NCBI GenBank assembly: GCA_036303105.1 | Contig: JAXJBF010000122.1 | Location: 1 to 29,745, forward strand | Direction of reading: 5' to 3' | DNA length: 29,745 bases | From: UMGS1590 sp036303105 | GTDB lineage: Bacteria > Bacillota > Peptococcia > Peptococcales > Peptococcaceae | In this document: positions 23,572 to 29,745 of the stretch, piece after piece | How positions within the stretch are numbered: position 1 is the stretch's first letter | How the letters are laid out: each line of letters begins with the position of its first letter | Notes under the pieces: generated by a model | Seen by the model: the letters and a program-made list of their open reading frames with translations, nothing else | Database searches by the model: none | What the model was told of the DNA's origin: nothing | Program-made: the position numbers and the translations under genes

Positions 23572-24134
23572 CATGCCCTTGAACAAATTCCTTCTATAAT
23601 ATAGGAAGAAAACACAAGACAATAAGAAACAAAAAAGTAACAGCGCGCAGCCACGCATCATGGGCTGCGCGCTGTTCTGCTTGCTGCCTTACGATGGCTG
23701 CGACAATTTGCACAGAAAGTGACCGTTGATGGCCAAAAAACAGGCGAAAGTTCGCCATTTTTCGCCAAAAATCGCGTTTGAGCACAGCGCTTTCCAGCAG
23801 CAAAAGAGCGTGACGGTGTCGCGTCCGGGCAGAAAAAACACCAAAAAGGCCATTCATGACAAAAGTTACAAGGTGTTACTGTGTGTCATTTTTCACGAGA
23901 AATCGTGAGAACATATGTTCTTATGATTGGCAGTGATTTTTTTAGTGCAAACCGCTGAAACCCGCTCAATAAAGGGGGATGGCGCCTGGTTACAAAATCT
24001 TGGCCATGCTGATTAAATACTTAACAATAAATTGACATGTTCCCAATGAAGCTTGCCAAAGACAAAATAGATATGTTAGCATAGCGCCTGTCGATGAAAA
24101 ACAGAAACACAAAGAAAAGGACGTGATCCCCATC
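23572..24134. other. Long non-coding gap with a strong hairpin and a LexA-like palindrome
   Basis: About 560 bases without a supportable gene. A 12-bp GC-rich hairpin (CAGCGCGCAGCC at 23641-23652 with its complement at 23663-23674) has a T-rich run on its minus-strand side, so it could end a minus-strand transcript. TCACGA-GAAA-TCGTGA (23893-23908) forms a small GNRA-loop hairpin. It runs into the palindrome AGAACATATGTTCT (23908-23921). A TTGCCA/TAGCAT pair (24053-24082, 18-base gap) could be the promoter of the next gene. Two short open frames here lack ribosome-binding sites. Confidence 0.5.
23908..23921. promoter_or_regulatory. Possible LexA (SOS) operator
   Basis: AGAACATATGTTCT is a perfect 14-bp palindrome. 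It matches the Gram-positive LexA/DinR core GAAC-N4-GTTC and differs only at the outer base pair from CGAACATATGTTCG. The nearest gene in either direction is more than 200 bases away, so the target is unclear. Confidence 0.4.
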
Positions 24135-25019
24135 ATGAAACAGAAATCCATCGCAGCCATGTTATTACTCGCACTCGGTATCAGCAGCCTCGGCGCAGTG
24201 CCTGCATTTGCAGACGACACCGCAGCGGTCGAAGAAGCAGCACAACAAACCTCTGCTCTTCAGGGCGCTACCAGTGATTATCATATTGACACCTATCAGA
24301 TGAGTGCTTCCATCATCAACGAAGAAGGCACCCTCTACCTGCCATTGCGCAGCACCCTTGAGGCGCTCGGCGCTGGCGTCACCACCAATCCTGACAAACA
24401 GGAACGCAAGCTCAAACTCACCACTTCCAGCGGCGAAACCCAGCTTTACTATAACGAAGCCGGCACCGCTATTTCCACCGCAGCAAACGGCACCTACTAC
24501 AACATTAAGGTGATCGACAACACCACCTACGCACCAATGGCGTTCATTCAGGAACTGACCAACCGCGTTGTATCTGTGCATGACAATACCCTCATGCTCA
24601 TCAAAGTGGACGATTCCACCGTTTGGAAAAACCTCGAAGCCTACAGTATTGACGCTGCTTATGTAAAAAAGACCGTCGGTGAACAAATCGTAGAAACCGC
24701 TATGAAATACATCGGCGTGCCATATGTGTGGGGCGGTACCAGCCCTAGCGGTTTTGACTGCAGCGGCCTTGTTCAGTACGTGTACGCTGAAAACGGCATC
24801 TCCATTCCACGTGTCACCTACAGCCAGCAAGCTGCAGCAACACCAGTCTCCTTCAGCGATCTTCAGCCTGGCGACCTCGTATTCTGGGGCGGCAGCGCTT
24901 ACCATGTTGGCATTTACATCGGTGATGGCAAGTACATCCATTCACCAGCACCAGGCCAGAGCGTCTGCATTCAGAGCTACAGCGCTTACCCATTCACCAG
25001 CGCTGGTCGCATCGTTTGA
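24135..25019 (+). CDS. Secreted NlpC/P60 peptidase with copper-amine-oxidase-N-like domain
   Basis: This 294-residue predicted cell-wall endopeptidase has a signal peptide of about 26 residues (MKQKSIAAMLLLALGISSLG, ending PAFA). A short copper-amine-oxidase-N-like domain (about 50-160, TLYLPLRSTLEALGA) follows. The NlpC/P60 domain (about 182-294) carries the catalytic triad C209 (GFDCSG), H257 (YHVGIYIG) and H269 (YIHSP). The ATG at 24135 is chosen because the signal peptide starts there. An in-frame GTG lies 12 bases upstream but overlaps the AAAGGACGTGA ribosome-binding element, shared with both neighbouring hydrolase genes. The catalytic domain is nearly the same as that of the gene at 25437. 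Confidence 0.93.
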   Translation: MKQKSIAAMLLLALGISSLGAVPAFADDTAAVEEAAQQTSALQGATSDYHIDTYQMSASIINEEGTLYLPLRSTLEALGAGVTTNPDKQERKLKLTTSSGETQLYYNEAGTAISTAANGTYYNIKVIDNTTYAPMAFIQELTNRVVSVHDNTLMLIKVDDSTVWKNLEAYSIDAAYVKKTVGEQIVETAMKYIGVPYVWGGTSPSGFDCSGLVQYVYAENGISIPRVTYSQQAAATPVSFSDLQPGDLVFWGGSAYHVGIYIGDGKYIHSPAPGQSVCIQSYSAYPFTSAGRIV

Positions 25020-25081
25020 CACAAAACCGATCAATAATTAACAAGTTTGTGAGAAATTGTTACTTTTGTCACGAACTGTAA

Positions 25082-25112
25082 AAAACAGGGGAACCTATGT
25101 TCCCCTGTTTTC
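25082..25112 (+). terminator. First terminator after the NlpC/P60 gene
   Basis: The perfect 13-bp arms AAAACAGGGGAAC (25082-25094) and GTTCCCCTGTTTT (25099-25111) flank a CTAT loop. A-run and T-run on the two sides allow action on both strands. Confidence 0.85.
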
Positions 25113-25130
25113 GTTACATTCATCCATAGC

Positions 25131-25164
25131 AAGGCGCTGTGAATGCCTTTACAGCGCCTTTTTC
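25131..25164 (+). terminator. Second terminator after the NlpC/P60 gene
   Basis: The 10-bp arms AAGGCGCTGT (25131-25140) and ACAGCGCCTT (25151-25160) are followed by TTTTT. The stem sequence resembles the terminator after the M23 gene (AAGGCGCT...AGCGCCTT). Confidence 0.85.
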
Positions 25165-25236
25165 ACGCACTTTTACCGATAGGCAACCAATCGTAACAGT
25201 CAGCAACAGTTTAGTGACAATTGCCTGCAAAAGCTG

Positions 25237-25266
25237 TTCAAATACACATTTTTCCTGTATTATAAT
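25237..25266 (+). promoter_or_regulatory. Promoter of the third cell-wall hydrolase gene
   Basis: TTCAAA (25237-25242) and TATAAT (25261-25266) are 18 bases apart. The -10 and its flanks (TATTATAATA-AAGTTTCACG) match those of the M23 gene at 22151-22171. Confidence 0.55.
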
Positions 25267-25272
25267 AAAAGT

Positions 25273-25436
25273 TTCACGATCATATGACGAGTATGAACAG
25301 TGTGTGTGCGAATCTTCACATACGCACTCGAAAAAAAGGATATTTGACGGGCACTTATTGTATCAACAACTGAATCAAACGAAACAAGAAACAACCCTCA
25401 TCGACCACGCCCCGTCAAAGGAAGGACGTGACCTCT
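25273..25436 (+). promoter_or_regulatory. Structured 5' leader of the third hydrolase gene
   Basis: TTTGACGGG (25343-25351) is perfectly complementary to CCCGTCAAA (25411-25419), whose last bases begin the ribosome-binding site AAAGGAAGGA. TCACG near the 5' end (25274-25278) can pair with CGTGA (25427-25431). A separate hairpin uses CGAGT (25288) with ACTCG (25326) and GTGTGTG (25302) with CACATAC (25317). It corresponds to the leader at 22166-22294. Function is inferred. Confidence 0.45.
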
Positions 25437-26612
25437 TTGAATTTGAAAAAATGGACGACCGTATTGACACTTTGCGCTGTAACCTTTGCCGCAGGCACCG
25501 CTGGCGTAGCACCAGCCCTTGCAGCAGACACCGCCATCGTTGGCGAAGCCGTATCGCCTAACCTCGAAGCAGCCGCTCAGGCTATGGCAGCCGCTACCCA
25601 GCAGCTTAACAACGGCAGCAGCCAGGCACCATCTACGCCAACTGTTGAAAACAACAGCGCTCAGAAACCAAGCAATGGTGACACCGAATCCGTTGGTGTT
25701 GACTATGTCAGCCTCAGCAACCCAGCCACCACCATCGACGGTCAAACGTATTTGCCACTGCGTGCCACCCTCGAAGCCATGAAAGATCAGGCGCTTCAGG
25801 TAGAATGGAAGGCAGACGGCCAGCAGAAACTCAAACTCTTCAACAGCAGCGTTTCTTACGAAGTGTACCTCACCGCTGATGGCAGCGGCCTGCAGATCCA
25901 GCAGGGCGGCACCACCTACGCTGTGAAGAACGTTGGCGACGTCATCTACGTGCCACTGAGCTTCTTCCAGGCCATCATCCCTAACGACACCATCAGCCTT
26001 TCCGGCACCAGCATCCTCGTTCTCACTGCGAACGACGGCGCCACCGTTTGGGGCAGCAGCTTCTGGGGCAACATGAACAGCTACCAGGCACCAGTTGTGG
26101 AAACCCCAACCGTTGAAACACCAACGGTTGACACCCCTAGCGTGAGCACCCCTGACGTCACCTATCCAAGCGTCAATACCCCATCCACCGACAATAGCAC
26201 CACCCAGACCCCTAGCGTCGATCAGGGCACTATTGATCAGGTTGTTAACGGCATTTCCGACGGCACCGCTCGTGCCATCATCGCCAGCGCCATGAACTAT
26301 CTTGGCGTGCCATACGTATGGGGCGGCACCAGCCCAAGCGGTTTCGACTGCAGCGGTTTGGTTCAATATGTCTTCGCTGAAAATGGCATCAGCCTGCCAC
26401 GTACCACCTACGAACAGCAGGCCGTTGTAGCGCCAGTATCCCTCGTGGCTCTGAAACCTGGCGACCTCGTATTCTGGGGCGACAGCGCTTACCACGTTGG
26501 CATCTACATTGGCGACGGCATGTACATCCACGCGCCAGCACCTGGCCAGAGCGTCTGCATCCAAAGCTACGACGTTTATCCATACACCAGCGGCGGCCGC
26601 GTCCTTGCCTAA
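25437..26612 (+). CDS. Secreted NlpC/P60 peptidase with copper-amine-oxidase-N-like domain, mosaic of its neighbours
   Basis: The 391-residue product has a signal peptide of about 30 residues (MNLKKWTTVLTLCAVTF, ending ALAA). The copper-amine-oxidase-N-like domain (about 88-205) and following segment (FWGNMNSYQAPVVE) are nearly the same as those of the M23 protein. A Thr/Pro/Val repeat linker (about 221-262) follows, and then an NlpC/P60 domain with C305, H353 and H365, nearly the same as that of the preceding gene. TTG at 25437 is taken as the start by analogy with the M23 gene. An in-frame GTG three codons earlier sits inside the shared AAGGACGTGA element. It is predicted to cut peptidoglycan stem peptides outside the cell. 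Confidence 0.92.
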   Translation: MNLKKWTTVLTLCAVTFAAGTAGVAPALAADTAIVGEAVSPNLEAAAQAMAAATQQLNNGSSQAPSTPTVENNSAQKPSNGDTESVGVDYVSLSNPATTIDGQTYLPLRATLEAMKDQALQVEWKADGQQKLKLFNSSVSYEVYLTADGSGLQIQQGGTTYAVKNVGDVIYVPLSFFQAIIPNDTISLSGTSILVLTANDGATVWGSSFWGNMNSYQAPVVETPTVETPTVDTPSVSTPDVTYPSVNTPSTDNSTTQTPSVDQGTIDQVVNGISDGTARAIIASAMNYLGVPYVWGGTSPSGFDCSGLVQYVFAENGISLPRTTYEQQAVVAPVSLVALKPGDLVFWGDSAYHVGIYIGDGMYIHAPAPGQSVCIQSYDVYPYTSGGRVLA

Positions 26613-26631
26613 TCATCTCATAGCATATGTC

Positions 26632-26663
26632 ATCCCTCTCAGAAATGCTGAGAGGGATTTTTT
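26632..26663 (+). terminator. Terminator of the third hydrolase gene
   Basis: The perfect 11-bp arms ATCCCTCTCAG (26632-26642) and CTGAGAGGGAT (26648-26658) flank a five-base loop and are followed by TTTTTT. Confidence 0.92.
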
Positions 26664-26846
26664 GTTTTAGGAAAGAAGGAGCGATTAGGAATTTTTTATG
26701 GTCATCACCAGGCACTAGTGCTATTATAAAATAAGAAGATTTTGCCAGCCGCCACACACGGCAGCAGCTGGCCCCAGCATACATCCCCTGGTCAACGACT
26801 GAGCGCATCTGGAAACGATCACATCAATGAAAGAGAGGAATGTACC

Positions 26847-27635
26847 ATGAACATCGCCCGTATCAATTACAATCAGCAGCTTTACTATGCGTCCATCGAT
26901 ACTGTCAATGACGTTGCCACCCTCATCGATGGCGACATCTTTGGCCGCGACATCGAACTCACCAACACCACCCTGCCACTGGACGACTGCACCCTGCTGG
27001 CACCTGTCAGCCCACGGCACGTGTACGCCATCGGCCTCAACTATGCGGCACACGTCGATGAATTCAAACACATCGACCCAACCCGCGCCAATCCGGACGA
27101 CCCTATTGCCTTCCTCTGCGCCAGCACCGCCATCACCGGCCCTAACACGCCGATCGCCATCAGCCGCCTCGACCACACCGTTGACTATGAAGGCGAACTC
27201 GTCGCCGTCATCGGGCGCCGCTGCAGCCGTGTCAGCGAAGCCGACGCCCTGAACTACGTCCTCGGCTACACCTGCGGCAACGACGTGTCCGACCGCACCT
27301 ACCAGAACGCCGACAAACAATGGCTGCGCGCAAAATCCCAGCCAACCTACAAACCCCTCGGCCCATGGATCGTCACCGACATCAAAGACCCACAGAACCT
27401 CTCTGTGCGCTCCTATCTCAACGGTGAACTTCGCCAGGATGGCAACAGCAGCCTCATGATCTTCTCCATCGCGCGGCTCATTGCCCATCTCTCCGCCTTC
27501 ACCATTCTCTATCCCGGCGACCTCATCTACAGCGGCACCCCAGCTGGCGTTGGGCACCTTGCCCCAGGCGACACCGTCACCGTCGCCATCGAAGGCATCG
27601 GCACCCTCACCAACTCCGTCATCGCCGCCGAATGA
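26847..27635 (+). CDS. Fumarylacetoacetate hydrolase (FAH) family protein
   Basis: The 262-residue product has the FAH catalytic domain: GLNYAAHVDEF (about 63-73), metal ligands in DYEGELV (E115, E117) and GNDVSDR (D146), and the late GTPAGVG motif. Family members are Mg2+-dependent hydrolases, decarboxylases or isomerases acting on beta-diketo or 2-keto acids in aromatic or oxaloacetate metabolism. The substrate cannot be told here. The start at 26847 is preferred (GAGAGGAA ahead, homology begins there). A longer in-frame reading from 26742 has no support. It is a single gene with its own terminator, and its codons are strongly C-ending. Confidence 0.92.
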   Translation: MNIARINYNQQLYYASIDTVNDVATLIDGDIFGRDIELTNTTLPLDDCTLLAPVSPRHVYAIGLNYAAHVDEFKHIDPTRANPDDPIAFLCASTAITGPNTPIAISRLDHTVDYEGELVAVIGRRCSRVSEADALNYVLGYTCGNDVSDRTYQNADKQWLRAKSQPTYKPLGPWIVTDIKDPQNLSVRSYLNGELRQDGNSSLMIFSIARLIAHLSAFTILYPGDLIYSGTPAGVGHLAPGDTVTVAIEGIGTLTNSVIAAE

Positions 27636-27653
27636 TTCCACACCAACCCTGCC

Positions 27654-27687
27654 AGCACCGACCCACACACAGGTCGGTGCTTTTTTA
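27654..27687 (+). terminator. Terminator of the FAH-family gene
   Basis: The perfect 10-bp arms AGCACCGACC (27654-27663) and GGTCGGTGCT (27672-27681) flank an eight-base loop and lead into TTTTTT. Confidence 0.92.
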
Positions 27688-27795
27688 TGCTTTCCTTCAA
27701 AAACCTCAGCGCTCGCATCCAAAATCAAATCCCACCACCACCTGCATCGCATGGGCCGGCATCAGTCATTCGCTATATCATTAGCTTATTTCTAT

Positions 27796-27824
27796 TTGTA
27801 TAGACGAATAAGATTTGGTATCCT
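27796..27824 (+). promoter_or_regulatory. Possible promoter of the IS3-family element
   Basis: TTGTAT (27796-27801) and TATCCT (27819-27824) are 17 bases apart, 50 bases ahead of the orfA start. Confidence 0.4.
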
Positions 27825-27874
27825 CTAAATATAGTGCTAAATAGCGCCAATCATACTATAAGGAGGAACCCATT

Positions 27875-28490
27875 ATGAGACAACGCAAATTGACCGATCA
27901 ACAACGCCTTGACGCCGTCCACGCTTACCTGGCGGGCGCTGGCAGCTATCAGACCATTGCTGAACAGTTCCAAATCAGCTCCCGCACCCTGCGAGACCTC
28001 GTTGCCCTCTACCAGAGCCAGGGAGAAGCCGCGCTTCAGAGCCCCTCCAGCAACAACTACTACCCGCCAGAACTCAATTCGCGCCCGCACCCAACTGCGT
28101 GCCTGGATCAAACAATACAGCACCGACCCAAACCTCCAGCCAGCACCACGCAGCACCAGTTCACGCACCAGCGTGCCCGGCCGAAAAACCACCCTCGAAG
28201 AGCGCGTCGAGATCGTCTGCTACTGTCTCGCCAATGGCAAAGACTATGACCTTGCCATCAACACCTATCACATCAGCTACCAACAAATCTACTCCTGGGT
28301 GCGCAAATACCAGGACCTTGGCCTGGAAGGCCTCCTCGACAAACGCGGCAAACGCAAAGACCCCGCCGCCATGACCCCCGTTGAACGCCTGCAATCCGAA
28401 AACAAACTCCTGCAAGCAGAAATACAGCGCCTGCAAACAGAAAACACAGCCCTAAAAAAACTGCACCAACTCGAAAGGAGGTGGGGCTGA
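27875..28490 (+). pseudogene. IS3-family orfA, disrupted by an internal frame break
   Basis: The first helix-turn-helix (MRQRKLTDQQRLDAVHAYLA to NNYYPPEL) reads in one frame from the ATG at 27875, with AAGGAGG ahead. Near 28070-28080 homology moves to the +1 frame and resumes with RARTQLRAWIKQY. It then runs through a second helix-turn-helix (DLAINTYHISYQQIYSWVRKYQ) and a leucine-zipper-like coiled coil (about 28390-28470) to the stop at 28488. In related IS150-type orfA proteins, some 20-25 residues normally lie between PEL and the RTQLR segment. A deletion with frame loss is therefore the likely cause. Read from 27875 without a shift, the frame ends at 28249 in non-homologous sequence. Confidence 0.8.
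28454..28460 (+). promoter_or_regulatory. Predicted -1 programmed frameshift site of the IS element
   Basis: The heptamer A-AAA-AAA lies in phase with the second orfA frame. A -1 slip there enters the orfB frame, which is open from this point on. This is the known IS3-family way of making the OrfAB transposase. Confidence 0.65.
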
Positions 28491-29374
28491 ATGGGGTCCG
28501 CCATGAACGCCAATACCTCATCATCCAGGAAATGGCGCAACAAGGCCACACCGTTGCGGCACTCTGCCGTGCACTCTCCATCAGCCGCTCCGCCTACTAC
28601 AAATGGCTGCGCCGCACCCCATCGGCCAGCGAACAGGAAAACCGCCGCATTCTTGCTGAAATGCGCCTCATCTACCAACAATACCACGGCATCTATGGCT
28701 ATCGACGCCTAGCCGACGAATACAACGCCCTGCACCACACCCACTACAACGAAAAACGCTTTCACCGCCTCGCAAAAATCGGCAAACTGCGCGCCGTCAT
28801 ACGCACCAAACAACCAGCCGCCCACGCCGAACCCCTCATCCAACTGCCAGCAAACATCCTTGCGCGCGACTTCAACGCCACCCAACCCAACGAAAAATGG
28901 CTCACCGATGTCACAGAATTTCAATACTCCCACGGCCAAAAACTCTACCTTTCCGCCATCCTCGACCTCAAAGCCAACGACATCGTCGCCTACCACATCA
29001 GCCCCAACAACAACAACAGCCTCGTCTTCACCACCTTTGACCGCGCCATTGCCAAATACCCCGACGCCCACCCCCTCGTGCACAGCGACCGCGGCTTTCA
29101 GTACACCAACACCAAATTCAAAATCAAACTCCTCGACCAAGGCATGCTCCAAAGCATGTCGCGCCCTGGCATGTGCATCGACAACGGCCCCATGGAAGCC
29201 TTCTGGGGCACCCTCAAAAGCGAAATGTACCACCTGCACCAATTCGACGACTACGACACCCTCGCCCAGGCCATCGCCGACTACATCCACTTCTACAACA
29301 CCCGTCGCCGCCAGCGCCGCCTCGACCGCCTGCCGCCGCTCGCCTACCGCGACCGCCAGGACCACAACCCCTGA
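28481..29374 (+). CDS. IS3-family transposase OrfB (DDE integrase core)
   Basis: The 297-residue product has an N-terminal helix-turn-helix with HTH_21-like features (GIYGYRRLADEYN, about 70-82) and an rve-type integrase core. The catalytic residues are D143 (TDVTEF), D203 (VHSDRGFQY) and E239 (GPMEAFWGTLKSE), with 35 residues between D203 and E239, the DD(35)E spacing. The C-terminal YNTRRRQRRLDRLPPLAYR is typical. The GTG at 28481 overlaps the orfA end. Production mainly by frameshift from orfA is expected for the family. It looks intact and is extremely C-rich on the coding strand. Confidence 0.93.
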   Translation: MGLNGVRHERQYLIIQEMAQQGHTVAALCRALSISRSAYYKWLRRTPSASEQENRRILAEMRLIYQQYHGIYGYRRLADEYNALHHTHYNEKRFHRLAKIGKLRAVIRTKQPAAHAEPLIQLPANILARDFNATQPNEKWLTDVTEFQYSHGQKLYLSAILDLKANDIVAYHISPNNNNSLVFTTFDRAIAKYPDAHPLVHSDRGFQYTNTKFKIKLLDQGMLQSMSRPGMCIDNGPMEAFWGTLKSEMYHLHQFDDYDTLAQAIADYIHFYNTRRRQRRLDRLPPLAYRDRQDHNP

Positions 29375-29384
29375 CCATCAAAAA

Positions 29385-29419
29385 AGGCTTGAAGACCAAC
29401 GCTTCAAGCCTCATTTTTT
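29385..29419 (+). terminator. Terminator after orfB
   Basis: The perfect 10-bp arms AGGCTTGAAG (29385-29394) and CTTCAAGCCT (29402-29411) flank a seven-base loop and are followed by ATTTTTTG. Confidence 0.88.
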
Positions 29420-29745
29420 GTCCGCCCACATACACTCCACCCCATTTCATTCATTAAAGAAACCCACCCAACAGCAACCTCCCAAAAATAACATATATAA
29501 TAGAAAGAAAACGCACCGCCTCGCCCCATCCGGCAGCAAAAATCCCCCCACCGTCCGCAACATAGCCGCACCTGGCCCAACATTCCTACAGCCTACCCAA
29601 ACACACCCCTCAAAAATACACAGCCAGCATTTTGTTATTTCCCCTGTCGCCGCGGTGGGGGGATGATCAATTTTTGGGGGGACTTTACTTTCTACGTTTT
29701 CTTTCGGGAGGATGCCCTTGGCGCCCTGTAGCTATCGAGGCTTGC
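29420..29745. other. Terminal stretch without a supportable gene
   Basis: This holds a TATAAT at 29496-29501 without a clear -35, a C-rich stretch, and then a G/T-rich end starting near 29650. GGGAGG directly abutting an ATG (29706-29714) near the edge is too close to be a normal start. The composition change near 29640 may mark the real edge of the IS-associated DNA. Confidence 0.4.

Larger units (their letters stand above)
27875..29374 (+). mobile_element. IS3-family (IS150-like) insertion sequence, coding body
   Basis: A helix-turn-helix orfA and a DDE transposase orfB lie in the order and relative frames typical of IS3 elements, with a -1 slippery run between them. The true ends were not found. 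I could not identify matching terminal inverted repeats or a target-site duplication in the flanks, so the limits given are those of the genes. Confidence 0.85.

Noticed and set aside
23594..23857. Minus-strand open frame of 87 residues with a hydrophobic C-terminus
   Set aside because: No ribosome-binding site ahead of the start, and the terminator-like hairpin at 23641-23674 lies inside it.
23726..23908. Plus-strand open frame of 60 basic residues
   Set aside because: No ribosome-binding site and no recognisable domain, and it overlaps the hairpin near 23893.
28860..29666. Long Thr/Pro/Ser-rich plus-strand open frame overlapping orfB
   Set aside because: Low-complexity shadow caused by the extreme C-richness of orfB in another frame.

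Overview
The window reads as a chromosomal segment of a Gram-positive bacterium of the Bacillota, most likely a Clostridia-type organism of moderate GC content. The evidence is gene content and order: mnmE-mnmG-rsmG followed by parA-parB, the pair holB-ricT (yaaT) followed by trmN6 (yabB) and rsmI, an amaP/DUF2273/Asp23 set, and a DUF951 protein. Naming a genus would be a guess. No rRNA or tRNA gene and no CRISPR array was seen.

Region 1 (1-8600) is the origin-proximal housekeeping block. It holds mnmE (cut by the window edge), mnmG and rsmG in one operon, then a two-gene ECF sigma/anti-sigma unit, then an AT-rich gap dense in DnaA-box-like 9-mers. A convergent threonine aldolase gene follows, then a tandem array of parS sites with an exact 39-bp period, then parA-parB. 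Another parS copy lies just ahead of the parA ribosome-binding site.

Region 2 (8610-12714) is a plus-strand run: a BaiN/HI0933-type flavoprotein, a CvpA-like membrane protein, a TIGR01212-type radical SAM protein, a small MscS channel and a DUF951 protein. It ends in back-to-back hairpins facing an unrecognised minus-strand gene (12807-13889) that has its own sigma-A-type promoter.

Region 3 (14030-20745) holds an Orn/Lys/Arg decarboxylase-fold gene, holB, ricT, trmN6, rsmI and the envelope-stress set amaP-DUF2273-asp23. The last 50 bp or so of trmN6 recur twice downstream at an exact 99-bp spacing. The usual tmk/darA/yaaR/yabA genes are missing from this cluster.

Region 4 (20894-26663) holds two overlapping small flavoprotein genes and then three secreted cell-wall hydrolase genes (M23, NlpC/P60, NlpC/P60). 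Each hydrolase carries a copper-amine-oxidase-N-like domain. The third looks like a mosaic of the first two, and genes 1 and 3 share a promoter and a structured leader next to the ribosome-binding site.

Region 5 (26847-29745) holds a fumarylacetoacetase-family hydrolase and an IS3-family (IS150-like) element. The transposase orfB is intact and orfA carries an internal frame break. The last 330 bases hold no gene that can be supported.

Strand composition changes along the window. The plus strand is G-leaning at the left and strongly C-leaning from about 15-16 kb to the IS element, although nearly all genes stay on the plus strand.
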